Positions 1 to 11,546 of a stretch of 64,000 bases of DNA are shown in pieces. The notes under the pieces were generated by a model, which was given only the letters and a program-made list of their open reading frames with translations, did no database searches and was not told the DNA's origin. The first letter of the stretch is position 1. Each line of letters opens with the position of its first letter. The translations under genes and the position numbers were made by a program. This stretch comes from Nematostella vectensis (lineage: Eukaryota; Cnidaria; Anthozoa; Actiniaria; Edwardsiidae), in contig NC_064040.1 of the NCBI RefSeq assembly GCF_932526225.1, positions 6,731,181 to 6,795,180 on the forward strand, given 5' to 3'.

Positions 1-398
1 GCTACTATTACATCAAGACAAGGATTAAGAAAGTTGGAACATTAATATGCGATTTTGACAGTCGCGGCTCTTTAGGAGGCTTCAGAGAGAGCAATTAAGC
101 ATTCCTCTGATGATTGGCAGGCGCCTACTGGTGGGCCATCAGATCTAGTGAGTGTCTTAATCCCGTCAAACTCTAAAGGGACACAAACACTTTGAAGTAT
201 TTACATCAAAATCTAATGCTCTCCCTGATAGTCTAAACGCGTCCTTGCGTCCAATATGTGCCAATATACTGGCTACTTTCTATTTCCAAGGGGAAACTTG
301 GTAATATTTCAATGTATAATAATTGCTTCGAGACGAAAGTCCCTGTCCCAGCAGAGACTGCTGTCAACTGATCTCGGCGTTTAAACCAGCTATGAAAA

Positions 399-2796
399 CT
401 ATGGCTTTCTCTTCTTCTTTTTCTTCCGTTTTTGTCTCTTGTTCCTCTTGCGGTTTTTTGCTGCTTTCCTTGCAGCACGACCTCGCCTTTTCTTCCCAAG
501 TCCCTGCTCGGCCGCAGTTGGTTCTCGCGCACGTTGACTCTTGGAAAATTTTACACAGTCCGGCCCAGAATGCTTTTCTCCCAGCCAGCTGCAGATTTGC
601 TCGAATTTGAGTGAGTTCAGACGTATTCCCGCGTTGAAGTTCCCTCGCCAAATAGGAGGGCAACCGACATATGGCCACCAAGGGTGGTAGGGGACATTCC
701 TGTTGCCGGAGAACACCCCTATTATTCTCCTGTTTTGGACACCTGTCTCCTTATCTGTGTAGGAGGCATAAATTCCAGCACCGGACGATCCGGGTTGCGC
801 GTCACAGCAGTGGTACAACATGTCGTTCGTCTGAGTTCGGATAAAGCACGTTCTGCAAAAAGAGATATGCCTAACGTCATTCTAACCGGCTTTTGTATAA
901 AAAAAAATGTACGCTAGAAAACTATCAAATAGAAAATTTCGATTTGTAGAGGAGTGCACACTTTGATATTACATCCCCGTTGAAGGAGGGGTGTTGCGTT
1001 AAAGAGCTTTGATTTTATCTGCTGTATTTTGTAATGCAAAAATTCAAGGAAATGTCAAAATTAGTATAATAAATTAGTATGGAACCTTCACTCTAATAAA
1101 CTAGTTTTGAAAACAGAAATCGCAATGCCACAAAATTAGTACATATATAGGTCATTATAATACACCAAAACTGGTATTCGACTCTTCCAAATTTTCAGGG
1201 CAGAAGTCTTATTAAAGACGAAAATTTGGCAGAGTCAAATACCAGTTTTTGGTGTATTGTATGCATTCTTCTGGTTCACTCTTCTGTACAAAGGTTCATT
1301 CTTCTGTACAAAGCTAATGTATTGTGTCGTACCTCCCCGAGTCCACCTCACCCCTCCTTTTAAGAAATCCCGCACAACGGGCGTGTCACCTCAAGCTTGT
1401 ACTCGTCTTATAACGCTTATTCCCTTCATTGCATCTAATTTCATTTCTTTTGTCGATCGGTAAAAGGGCGTGGTTACTCATCCCGAATACGAAGCCCCCG
1501 AACAGCCCCTTGATTTTCTCGTAAAAAAGTGCAATGCTTGCAAGCTTGGGGATTTCAAGTGGTCAAAGCTGATTGGGCGGTCTAATAACTTACCTATACC
1601 ATATGGTGTTTGAGGGTTTGTCGTCCTCGAATGCAGTGAAGTGAATTTTTGTATCCCTCCCAAATCTCTCATCTTCACTGTACGTGATCGACATATACCG
1701 GCGCTTGTGGCGCTGTGCTAGCCGTACAATGGCGTAGTCGTACCTGCACAAGAGGGAATATAATATTTAGGGCAACTGTTTAGAAACTTTAACAAGGCTA
1801 AAGGTTTTATCCCCAACAATTATTTCAATTGATTGTGTGAACCAGTGGCTATGGAATTGCAAAACTTTACTGCTTGAAGGTGCTTCATTCTTTAAGTCAA
1901 CTCTTTAATTTTCAAGGTGGCAGAGTCAACATGTTTTAATTGATACCCAAACAGCTCCGTCGTATTCTCATTTCATAACAGTCAAACAGACATACGGACG
2001 GAACGAAGGACGAACAGAGAAACAAAACGGATGCACAACCTATTCACTGGCCAGTGAGGGCAGTAATGCCAACCCTAGATTATTATTATTATTATTACCT
2101 CGAGGCATCGGGATCCTGTCCCATGGTCCAAGCCAATGGCAGCTTCGCCTGTACTGCATCAACCCACTGGAATGTCCTGTTCCTTAACAAGAATCCCACG
2201 CGTAATGTACGGAACCCCTTGGTGTAGTCCCTCCCTGTATGGAGGCAATGCGCCGCCGTCAGGACATGTCGCGGGGACACCAGCGTCCCTGTGCAACCCG
2301 TAGACAACTTTACCACAGTATGAAATGGGTATCTCTCGGCATAGGTATACGTTCGTATATAATATCTCCGATGTCTACCGTACAATTCCCGAGAGTTCCG
2401 AGTGCGTCGTCGTAAAGCTTTCGGGATATCGAATCCCGTGTCCGTCTCAAAAGGTATTCGTAACTTAGTTGCGTTGATAGTCAGTGGCTGGGTAACCTTA
2501 TGTTTTATATTAACTTTGACGATGGTGAGCTGTCGCTTGCCAGTTGCTGTCCACGCAGTTTCGTACGATAGCTCTTTTGATAACTTTTCTGGAGACTCGT
2601 ATTGATTATCGATATCTCCAACCGTTGCGTATTGAGCTTTGCCGTCCTCTGAGAAGTTTGTATTTGGTCCAAGCACCCTTGAGACGATCTTCATGTGATG
2701 GCGTTCGCTTGCGATTAGTTCTTCTAAAAGCACCGCTAGCGAGCTAGGTATCGTCACGCTAACAATAACCGTGACCGTGAAATATCCTAGTAGCAT
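399..2796 (-). CDS. PRSS23/PRSS35-like secreted serine protease, 3 exons
   Basis: Exons (minus): 2796-2099, 1743-1594, 852-399; all introns are GT-AG and the phases close, giving 433 aa. The N-terminus (MLLGYFTVTVIVS...) is a signal peptide. The pro-region ends in an Arg-rich stretch near residues 128-145, a likely processing site. The trypsin-fold triad is visible: His183 in LTAAHC, Asp235 in YDYA (exon 2) and Ser306 in QPGSSGAG. The GxSG form instead of GDSGG, and the CDAQPG context, are typical of the PRSS23/PRSS35 branch rather than classical trypsins. After the catalytic domain comes a roughly 30-residue, almost purely Lys/Arg tail (about 403-433), which I do not know from vertebrate PRSS23. 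It could bind glycosaminoglycans or act as a localisation signal (inference). Family members are secreted and their substrates are poorly known. Confidence 0.9.
1161..1256. mobile_element. Hairpin MITE in protease intron
   Basis: A 96-bp near-perfect inverted repeat. The left arm starts TACACCAAAACTGGTATTCG and the right arm ends with its reverse complement (...ACCAGTTTTTGGTGTA). The arms are about 36 bp with a short loop. It lies in the second intron of the protease gene. No coding capacity. Confidence 0.7.
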
Positions 2797-5700
2797 TGTA
2801 AACTACAGTGGTTAAGCGAGATGATATCTCGCTCTCCCTGCACAGTTCATACCAGGGAATCTCTAAACAACCGTACAAATCCTCTGTCTTGATGCCAGCA
2901 GAACACTGCAAGACAATAAAGAAGCAGCCACTACAAGTTAGTATATACAACACCGCTCAATGCCGTGTTGCCAAAGACAGGTCCACAGTAATTTTAAAGC
3001 ATCTATCTGTCTTTAGCATAATAGTCGTTTGCATGTTGTTAACCTCAGTGCAGCACAATACAACCAGTGATCCGTCTCACTCAGCTTTTGTTTGTCGAAC
3101 GCATCACGCGGACTTTTGTTAGTTTGACCAATTTGCATAGGCGTGTCAAATTCACTTAACGCCAATTAACACTGGCATAAGTAGGTAATTTGTTTAAGGG
3201 CCGCAGCTAATAACAGATAAGTCAAGTTTACAATGATGGAATAGTAGGATTTGGCGCTGGATCTACGCGTTATTTTCAGAGAACGGACTGACATATACTA
3301 GATGAGCCTGGTCATTTGATATTTTGGGGGAGTGATGACATCTCCTAGACACTGTATAGGACCACCCTAAGTACTAGGGAGTAAACAGGTACACTCCACC
3401 TCTTTTTAAATTCCCCTTATCAAGTCGAAAATGAGTTGAGGACTGTATTACTGGAGTTGTGCCTAAAATCCTTTTCTCTCATTTTCTATACAAATTCTTT
3501 GTGTTTACGCGAAAACCCCTGCTCTCATTTGTATAACTTTTTGTATCGCACAGAGAAAGAGAAGAGAGAAAAGACCCCAGTATATAAGCTTATTTTTAAG
3601 CATCTCCTTTGCGGACTCTGAATACACGTTACAAAGACACATATCGCAGTATACTCAAGTTGAAAATCAATGTTATCTTATTTGGTTATATTCGAAAAGC
3701 TCTATAAGTTATTTTGGTATTTGTGTTTGAAAAAATTCCAAATATATATTCATAAGTGTGTTAAGTTATTTATTATTTATATTTTTATAGATACTAAAAT
3801 CTCTATCTATCAATGCTCTTTGCCAAACATTCTCTATTATATGAGACAATGTGCGTCATGAGGTGCTAAAAAACCACTGGGAAGAGGCTTTACTCATTCT
3901 CCGGAAAGAACAAGTCTTAGTAGTCTTAAATGGGTTAGGCAAAATTTATATTAAATAAAAGTTTTTTCTTTACTTTGAAGGTGTTTAACATACTGCCAAG
4001 CATAAAAGGCTTCACCGATAGCACTAGTTGTGCTAATTGAGCTAGTCTACCGAATTGCGCAGCCAGGCGGTATTGTTTCTATAGTTCTCTACATCAAAAA
4101 GCAACAGGGCAGTAGAGAAATTAAGGACTTTTGGATTTTCACAATGAAATACCGACGTTGTTTCCGGTAGAGTCTTGATTGTTTCAAGAACAATATAACG
4201 ATCTTAAAAATACACATATCTCAAGAAGGACCCCAGGATTGAATACTGACCTCTTGTTAAGGTCAATAAGGGTACGTGGAATGACAAACATCTTTAGACT
4301 TAATCTATCTGACGTTCTAGTTAAAAGAATGAATTAATGGTTATTAAAGATTCCTTTAGAAAAATGTTAGTAAAAAATGCTTTTGTTGTTATCGGTATGA
4401 CCTTGTCTAGTATTCACACGAAATGTTTAACGAAATGTCACATTTTAAGATGCCCCCCTTGTCAGAGTCGCGCACTGTCCGCATGTGCGTCCTTTGCCGG
4501 AGTAGTCAAAACTATAACCATTATCTTTTCAACCCAAAGCAAACGAAGAGAGACACTTTATGTGCTAACCGAGTAACCCTGACCCAAAGGGTATCACTTC
4601 TACAAGCAGGGGTGGCGAATGGTCAACGTCAGATTTTCCGAGATTGCGAGACAAGGATTTGAAATCCGAGATTTGGGTGTAAAAAAATTTAAATTCACAG
4701 AGATCTCCTTCTCAATTGCTTGTAGAGAACGTCGGATCATTGTTAAAATGTAGAGCTTCGCCGAGAAAATGCATTTTTGGTGTTTGAGAGTGTGGTGTAT
4801 GAGATTAAACCACTGATAGATACGGCAGTCAGATACGCTTTTCTGAAAAAGTCCATAGGAAAATTCCGATATTGCAAGATTTCAATAAATTTAACTAGAC
4901 TTGTCAATTTCTATGGACCATTTGCAACTCCTTATAGTGTTTCAAAGAGGGATAAATTTATGACGCAGCGGATTTTACCGATGACCTGATGGTCGATTTC
5001 GAGTATTTCAATGGCCATAGCTCTCAGTTTACCACAATCGCGAACGTGCCATGTCAAGCACTTCCTTCTAATCGAGGTATCTAATCCCGGAAGGGGTACT
5101 TAGATCGTAACTGCCCAACAATTATCTCTTTGTACCGGTATGTATTGTTTTTCGGAAGCAGTTCCAAGACCGGTCAACTCACGCACAAAGGGTAAAAAAA
5201 AATTGGAATAAAAGATGACATTTACCGCGCTCTTAAAACAATAATTGCGCTGACAGCTCCAAATTGCCGACAGAGGAAAACAATTTTGAAACGGAAATCG
5301 TAAAATATAACATTATGAATTACTAGTTTTCACTCCCTTGGCCAAGATAAATAATGCATGGTGTTGAAAAGGAATGTATCACTTTGTGACTAGTAACGTG
5401 GGAATTATACCAACATGTCCGGGATAGTTTTGTTTTGGTAGCCTTTGAACCCGCTTTTTCAACAAACTTTGCTAAAATCACGGAAGAAAACAATTGCCAG
5501 GAACACATTCACGAAAACCCTGGTTCGATTTCCATCTCGTTTCTTTAATCCCGCAAAGAGGCCTAGCGAAGACTGTAAACATAGTCCACCAAACACCTTA
5601 GCTTAATTGTGTAACTCCTTAGATAGTTAGTCCATTACAGTCCTGTAGAGAAAGCCCTATTACAGGGTCAAAATAATTTCGCTGTATTTTCTCTCCAGCC

Positions 5701-8700
5701 AGCTCCGTAATGAGTCGCTATGCATGTGGTAAGCAATTTGCCGGACACGTAACACAAACCGCAGATATACGCTAAGCTTTAGGATAACTGTGAAGGAAGT
5801 ACTCGATCTGATGACAATGTTTGGTAGCTCTCACACTTCTAAGAAAGGACACATTTTAGTGGAAAGACGCGCCATCATATTGGAAAGTTTGTATTTTAGA
5901 CCTTAATACCTCCTACCCTATTTCAATATTGAATAAAAGCGTTAGTAGTCTTAAAAAATGGGCGGCATCAAAAATAATGGAAAAAAAAATTCCCCATGAG
6001 ATTGTAATATATCATGGGTGCATTTTATCAATTAAAAAAGTACACTTAGGACACAGTGGAAAAGCCTTGGGCGCATGTTTCGATGTCGTTATTATTCTTT
6101 TTCCACAATCTCAGTCCAAAATATGTAGTTATCGACCTTATCAAGGTAGACCAGCACAAATGCTCTTTTTCTTGCGATGATCATCGTGATTCTATGAGCT
6201 CTATCTATCAGCACCATCTCCTAGCGGTGATAAAACAAACTAAAGCGTGCATAAACTGAAGCAGACAACATTTCATAATATCTCACTGATCTTCATCACC
6301 TTCTAGGCGCATGAGACTCACCGTAACGATGAAAACGATCAATTCGTGCTAGATCTGGATTTGGTGGCTTTTGCGAATGGGTTAAGACGCTGTTCTCTTC
6401 ATTGAACAAAACTTATTGCCAATCAACCAGGAGATATTGAGGTTATACAGGTCAGTATTACAAGGGCTATGTCTGTGGAAATCATCAATATTGCATCTTA
6501 TCTGCGTGCGTTGCGATACGCTACAAATAGGAATAGCAATCGGACTCTAAATCTTTTATGATGGGTAGGAATATTCATAGGGCACCAAGTGAGGATTTCT
6601 CTGAGGTTTTTCAGTGAAGAGCAAAGCGAGACTGTGGAGGCGTATATTGTAGGACTTGATATTTTTTGGTGATTTTCATTTATGCATGCAGGGGATAGAT
6701 TAGCAAGAACAACAAGCATCCTAATCCAAACGATGCTGCATATTGTCACACTAAACTAAACTTGCCGCTCATTTCAGTAGATAGCTTACAACTCGCCGGT
6801 AAATTAATCACAAGTATTTTGGAGGTACTCACGAAATATCACTGGCCTCTTGGTTCAGTTCGAAGAGTTGTGAATCGGAGCAACTAACGTGGAATGTAAG
6901 TGAGCGTCGCGCGACTGTTCCAGCGAGATTACGGCACTGTACACACAAGGCGCGCGCGCCTTTCATCCGGTGTCAAACGAGCCGCCGCTGACAGGCGGTA
7001 CATGGGTCAGCGGTGTATAGTTACTTTATTCGCCAAATGCATTAGCATACTCAAGGTACTCTGGGTAAAAAGATGTTATATCCGCCCATCAAAAAATCAA
7101 AACTAAAAAACAGATCAATTTTGAAGAAGGACAATTTTCACGTAAAAAAAAAGAATTGCGGCTTTGCGAGGCTGCGATTATTATTTCTGTATCATTGCAT
7201 AAAAAAGCAATAATAAAAGGTCAACGACGTAAACAGGTTTAAGCGTGGTTTTGGTTAACTAGCTTCATTTTTCACACGGTCAAACGGCGCTGAAGGTCAT
7301 CAAGTTTTCTTGTAGTTATAAGGCGAGTAAATCTTGTCATCACATGGCCACCGCAAACAGGAGAAATCGCCTTCAAGTCGAAGGAATTTCATGAATGTAC
7401 GCAATTGACATAAAAGACGAGTCTCCTACCGACAACCGAGACGCATACGAATAATATTACATGCCCATGATGTTTCCCTTTGAAAATAGCAGAGATCGCA
7501 AAGGTACGAGCTTTATGAAAGGGTTTTTGCTTGGCGATACAGAGATGATTTGACTTTCAGCGTAATATGAATAAATCATCCATACGTCTTCAAGCTATTT
7601 GCGGTAATAAATCATTCAGCGAGTACCATGTTTCAATAACCTTAATGAACTTTACTTTAACAACTGTTATTTAGTTGTGAAAACATACAAAATGATACAA
7701 TCCCGTTGAGTTGTTTTTACTCAAAGGAAAATGCAGTGTAGGGACATCTATCGAAGCCCAATCAGTCTATATAAAAGTTTCCTCCACCTGCCCCCCTCCC
7801 CACACCAATGGGATGCACTTGAAATACACATGTGGAATGGTAATGATTATTAAACAGGACTATAAAATATACCAGTATCTACCAATTTTGAGATTAAGCG
7901 ATTAGAGATAATAAAAGGAAATGTTTATTCTATTGCTCTTTCACTACTATAAAAATATCTACCTTAGTGGTAGTCGTGTATTTTTAGAATTTCATGCATT
8001 CAAGATTAAGACGATTTCTTTTTTTTTTTCTAAAGGTTTAATGCACGAATTCACAATATCAGAACAATAACTAGAAATAAATACACTTCTAATTTGATCG
8101 CTTGAATAAGAATCTTACCTGAAAAACTCAAGCCCAAAGAAGGTTGTACGAAGCGACGACCCCGATTCAATCACTCGGTTTTTCAATGAGAGTATTTTGA
8201 TGCGAAATGTATAAACATGCTTGTTAGTGAATATTCGAAGTGCTGATATATATATACCAGGCGGTCCCTATAGGACAGTATCGGCATGGTATATCCCGAA
8301 TAGCACCAGCCAGTCTGTACGCACGAGGATTACGGAAAAAGGCGTGACGCGCTGAAATTGGTTTGGTCACACAGCGGGAGAAGAATCATCTCTGACGACT
8401 CTGGCGAACGTTGCCAAAATATACATTTCAGTAATCTAACGTCTTTGACAGAAATCTATAAGTCGTTGAGGAGGAAGGGGCAAGAGAGGGGATTCCAGAA
8501 AAGCTTCCAAGGTCTGGTGTGTACAAAGTGATATTTGTAAAAGATTTTTCTCTATGGATATTACTGTCTCTTCTATCGTTTGCAAACTTGGTGACACCCT
8601 TGATAACATCGGAGCCTTTTACTCAGATTTGCGGTGGAAAATTCATTGTTGAGTTATGAGTCACATTTGCCATTAAGTTGTTTTTGATGCATTCCCCTTT

Positions 8701-9218
8701 TTACGAGTTACAATACCAATCTGACAAAAATAATCTATTGCATTATTGCAATACTATAATTAATAAGCTGAATGAGATACATTAAATAAATAATACAGTA
8801 GTGACAAGATAGTTAGTATGACCCAAATAAAAACGGGCGTAAACCCATCTCAGCGTAGGTCATTTCTCCACATCATAAATCATGGTAATTGCTAATAAGA
8901 CATTGCTTAATTTCTTCCATGAGCGTTTCACCTCAATCCATCAATAGAATTAGAGACTAGAGACCCGGCCCTTGGCACCGAACGGAAATAATGATTTGTA
9001 GCATTATTGAACTCATTGAAATGTCCCGGAAGTCACACATAGTAAGGTAAATATTAAAATCCCGCGCTGCTAGCTTGTCATATCGGCTTACGGGTTTGTG
9101 GTCTTTGTGGCCTCATGGCCGCCAAAGTGACGGGCAACGATCTTTTGAATGACTCAGCTCTCTCAGTGGTGACCATGTCCTAAAAAATGAAAGCCTTGCC
9201 CTTTTTTTTCTCGTATGG

Positions 9219-9290
9219 TCTAGTCTACTTTGCAGCTGTCCACGTTGTTAGTCGCAAACGTGCGCATTGGAGAAACGCGGACGGCTGCAA
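9219..9290. mobile_element. Short TIR element, family TAGTCT..TTTGCAGC (copy 1)
   Basis: Begins TAGTCTACTTTGCAGCTGTC and ends with an imperfect inverted copy (GGCTGCAAAGAAGACTA). Related elements occur at about 19653-19728 and 50948-51047 with the same terminal motif. Non-coding, about 70-100 bp, MITE-like. Confidence 0.6.
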
Positions 9291-9301
9291 AGAAGACTAA
9301 C

Positions 9302-9354
9302 CGTGGTCCGCAGGGCCATTTGAATATACTCCGCGGTTTCCACCGCGGACCACG
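9302..9354. repeat. GC-rich inverted repeat
   Basis: CGTGGTCCGC (9302-9311) is matched by GCGGACCACG (9345-9354), with an internal CCGCGG pair as well. It lies just after the TIR element and may be part of a larger composite element. Confidence 0.5.
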
Positions 9355-10505
9355 ACAGCTTTTATAGCGGATTGTTCCGAGGTCTCAATGCTGACAGAGT
9401 ATTGTAAAATCGATAATAATTAGCAAAAACGCAAGAGTGAGTTAGGGAGGGAGGTGATAATGAGACTTATCTGCCGTATTCCTCTCATATGATTCTTGGG
9501 TCAATAGCAGTGAGAAGTTCTCATTAGGGACCCGGTCATTTCGAATAATATCTAAAAAGAAACAGAAAAAAAAGTTCAGGGAAAAATAAATCGAGCAAGC
9601 TTATTGGCCAAGAAAACATTCGGGTAGGAAAATAATCATTATCATTCTTGTCAGATTCTGGTCCACGCCTTGTTTTGTGATAACTATTGTAGCGTTAGAC
9701 ACAAAGGGGGATGTTCCTGTGACTAAATGCAATATACTTGCCTGACACGTGCGTTCCACGGGTCATGTATCCAATCACCTGCGGTTAGCGGTGTCACAGA
9801 ACAATAAGTCGGTTACAGCGCAATCAAGATACATTTCCGCTGAATTGAACTTCGATTGGCGCCACTAATCTTGCGGAAATCGACTCAATCCGTTTTGTGT
9901 ACGCTATTTGGTTCAAGGATGCTGCAAACTGTAGCAAAATGGGCGGAAATTCCTATGGAATTTTAAGCACAACGAAGGGAAAAAAGGCTTCTCTAAAAAA
10001 AAAGGCTTCTACCTTCTACGCACAAACTTATCCAATAAACCTGCTTACCTTTGAGTGGCGCAATTATGAAGGCTACAAGAGAAAAAAATGCAGAACGATG
10101 TATAAGATATAATGTGTAAGAAAGCACCGACCTAAAGATAAGGCCTTGCACGGTTTTTACATGCGCTCTTTGCATTGTTACCAATGTTCTTTGTCATCAT
10201 GTTCTTTGTCATCATAAAAAGAGGGGTTTAATAGGAGAATAACAGTCCAAATGTACAATGAAACTTTGGCACGCAAGAGTTGACGAAACTGGCGATTTAT
10301 TTAGCAGAGGCTTGGGGATGGAGGGAACTCTGATGAACCTCGGAACCTTTTTCTACGCTTCTGTTTTGATCTGTGATCATGGAGGTTATCTTCCTACGGG
10401 CCGTTTTACAGACGAATTCGAGTGTTAAAGCAAGTAGCGGAGGTAAGGGTTTGTTTACAGCCTTCTTACAATTTGTTTATTTTTGTTCGTTTTAAGCCTA
10501 GCTTG

Positions 10506-10639
10506 CTGAGACTAAGTTCAAACATCGTATTATCCATGAGCCATATTCAAATCAATCGAGTCGATTGTTTCATCTTCATTTGCTCGCATTTGCATTGGAT
10601 ACGGCTCATGGATAATACGACGTTTGAACTTAGCCTGAA
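10506..10639. mobile_element. Palindromic MITE, family CTGAGGCTAAGTTCAAACG (copy 1)
   Basis: About 134 bp. The left end CTGAGACTAAGTTCAAACAT and the right end GTTTGAACTTAGCCTGA are inverted copies, and the arms extend past ATCCATGAGCC. A second copy lies at 35701-35834 and shares arms and centre. Non-autonomous, non-coding. Confidence 0.8.
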
Positions 10640-11546
10640 TGACTTAAAATGTGGTAGCTTTGTAAGATAAAGTTGCAAGAATTTGCAACGTATGCCATAG
10701 CTACTTAGGTAGTAGCAACGCCCATAAGGCTCAAATACCACACTATGATATATTGTCACTGTTTTTATTGGACGTCTTCAGGTCAAAACAGTAACTTTAA
10801 ATAATACAAATATATTTTCTTTACACATTCATTGGTTCCATGATTACAAGGACTTTTAAAAACCCTTGCAGCTCGTGCTGCGGTATAATTCAATATTCTA
10901 AAGCCTTAACTATATACCCTACAACGAATGTCCTGCCCACGCCCTATTGACGAATTCCCCATCCGCGCTATCCGCAAATGCCCGTATAAACAAGTGGTGA
11001 AAAGCGCCTTTAAGTGTCCCTGAGAAACTAGGGCTTCTAGCAAGTAAATTCTCTGTATAACTGTCAGGCGAGTCACCTTGAGGGCTATTTTAAAGGAGGT
11101 TCTATTGTAACAAAGCACAAAGGGTAACAAAACGTTAACAAAACTTCTCAGTCTCATTAAGTGTCGTCTTAAAGCTTTAGCAAAGTTTGGTCGGAGTAAT
11201 TACCCTTACTAAAACAAGACGTGATCTCAGGCCACACACAGAAAAAACGATCTCAAGATTTACTGGATCCGCTTAACTATCATTTGTACCTCACTTTATC
11301 ATAGGCAACACCCGTCCAGCCCACTCAAATTGAAGGGATAAAAGGCATGGGACTCTGACTACCCCTTGTTACAAAGATTTCAACAAAAAACCCTAATAAC
11401 AGGGTCTCCTTATCGAGTGTGGTCTACCTAAAGGAATGTCATCCTTCTGTATCGAAAGGTGTCCCCCTTCCAGTCGGACTATAGTAAATCGAGCTAAATA
11501 CTCGGCTTCAGCAGGATACGTGGCTCGTTCAGGCAGTTCATCAACA
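10640..11546. other. 3' flank of SYVN1, no gene seen
   Basis: Unique AT-rich sequence downstream of the SYVN1 stop codon. It probably includes the 3' UTR. No recognisable ORF or repeat. Confidence 0.4.

Larger units (their letters stand above)
2797..10505. other. Gene-poor intergenic stretch
   Basis: No ORF with recognisable domains and no convincing exon series on either strand over 7.7 kb. It holds one TIR element (9219-9290), a GC-rich palindrome (9302-9354), and otherwise AT-rich unique sequence. A GC- and CpG-rich patch near 6,900-7,030 could be regulatory, but nothing specific supports this. Confidence 0.5.
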
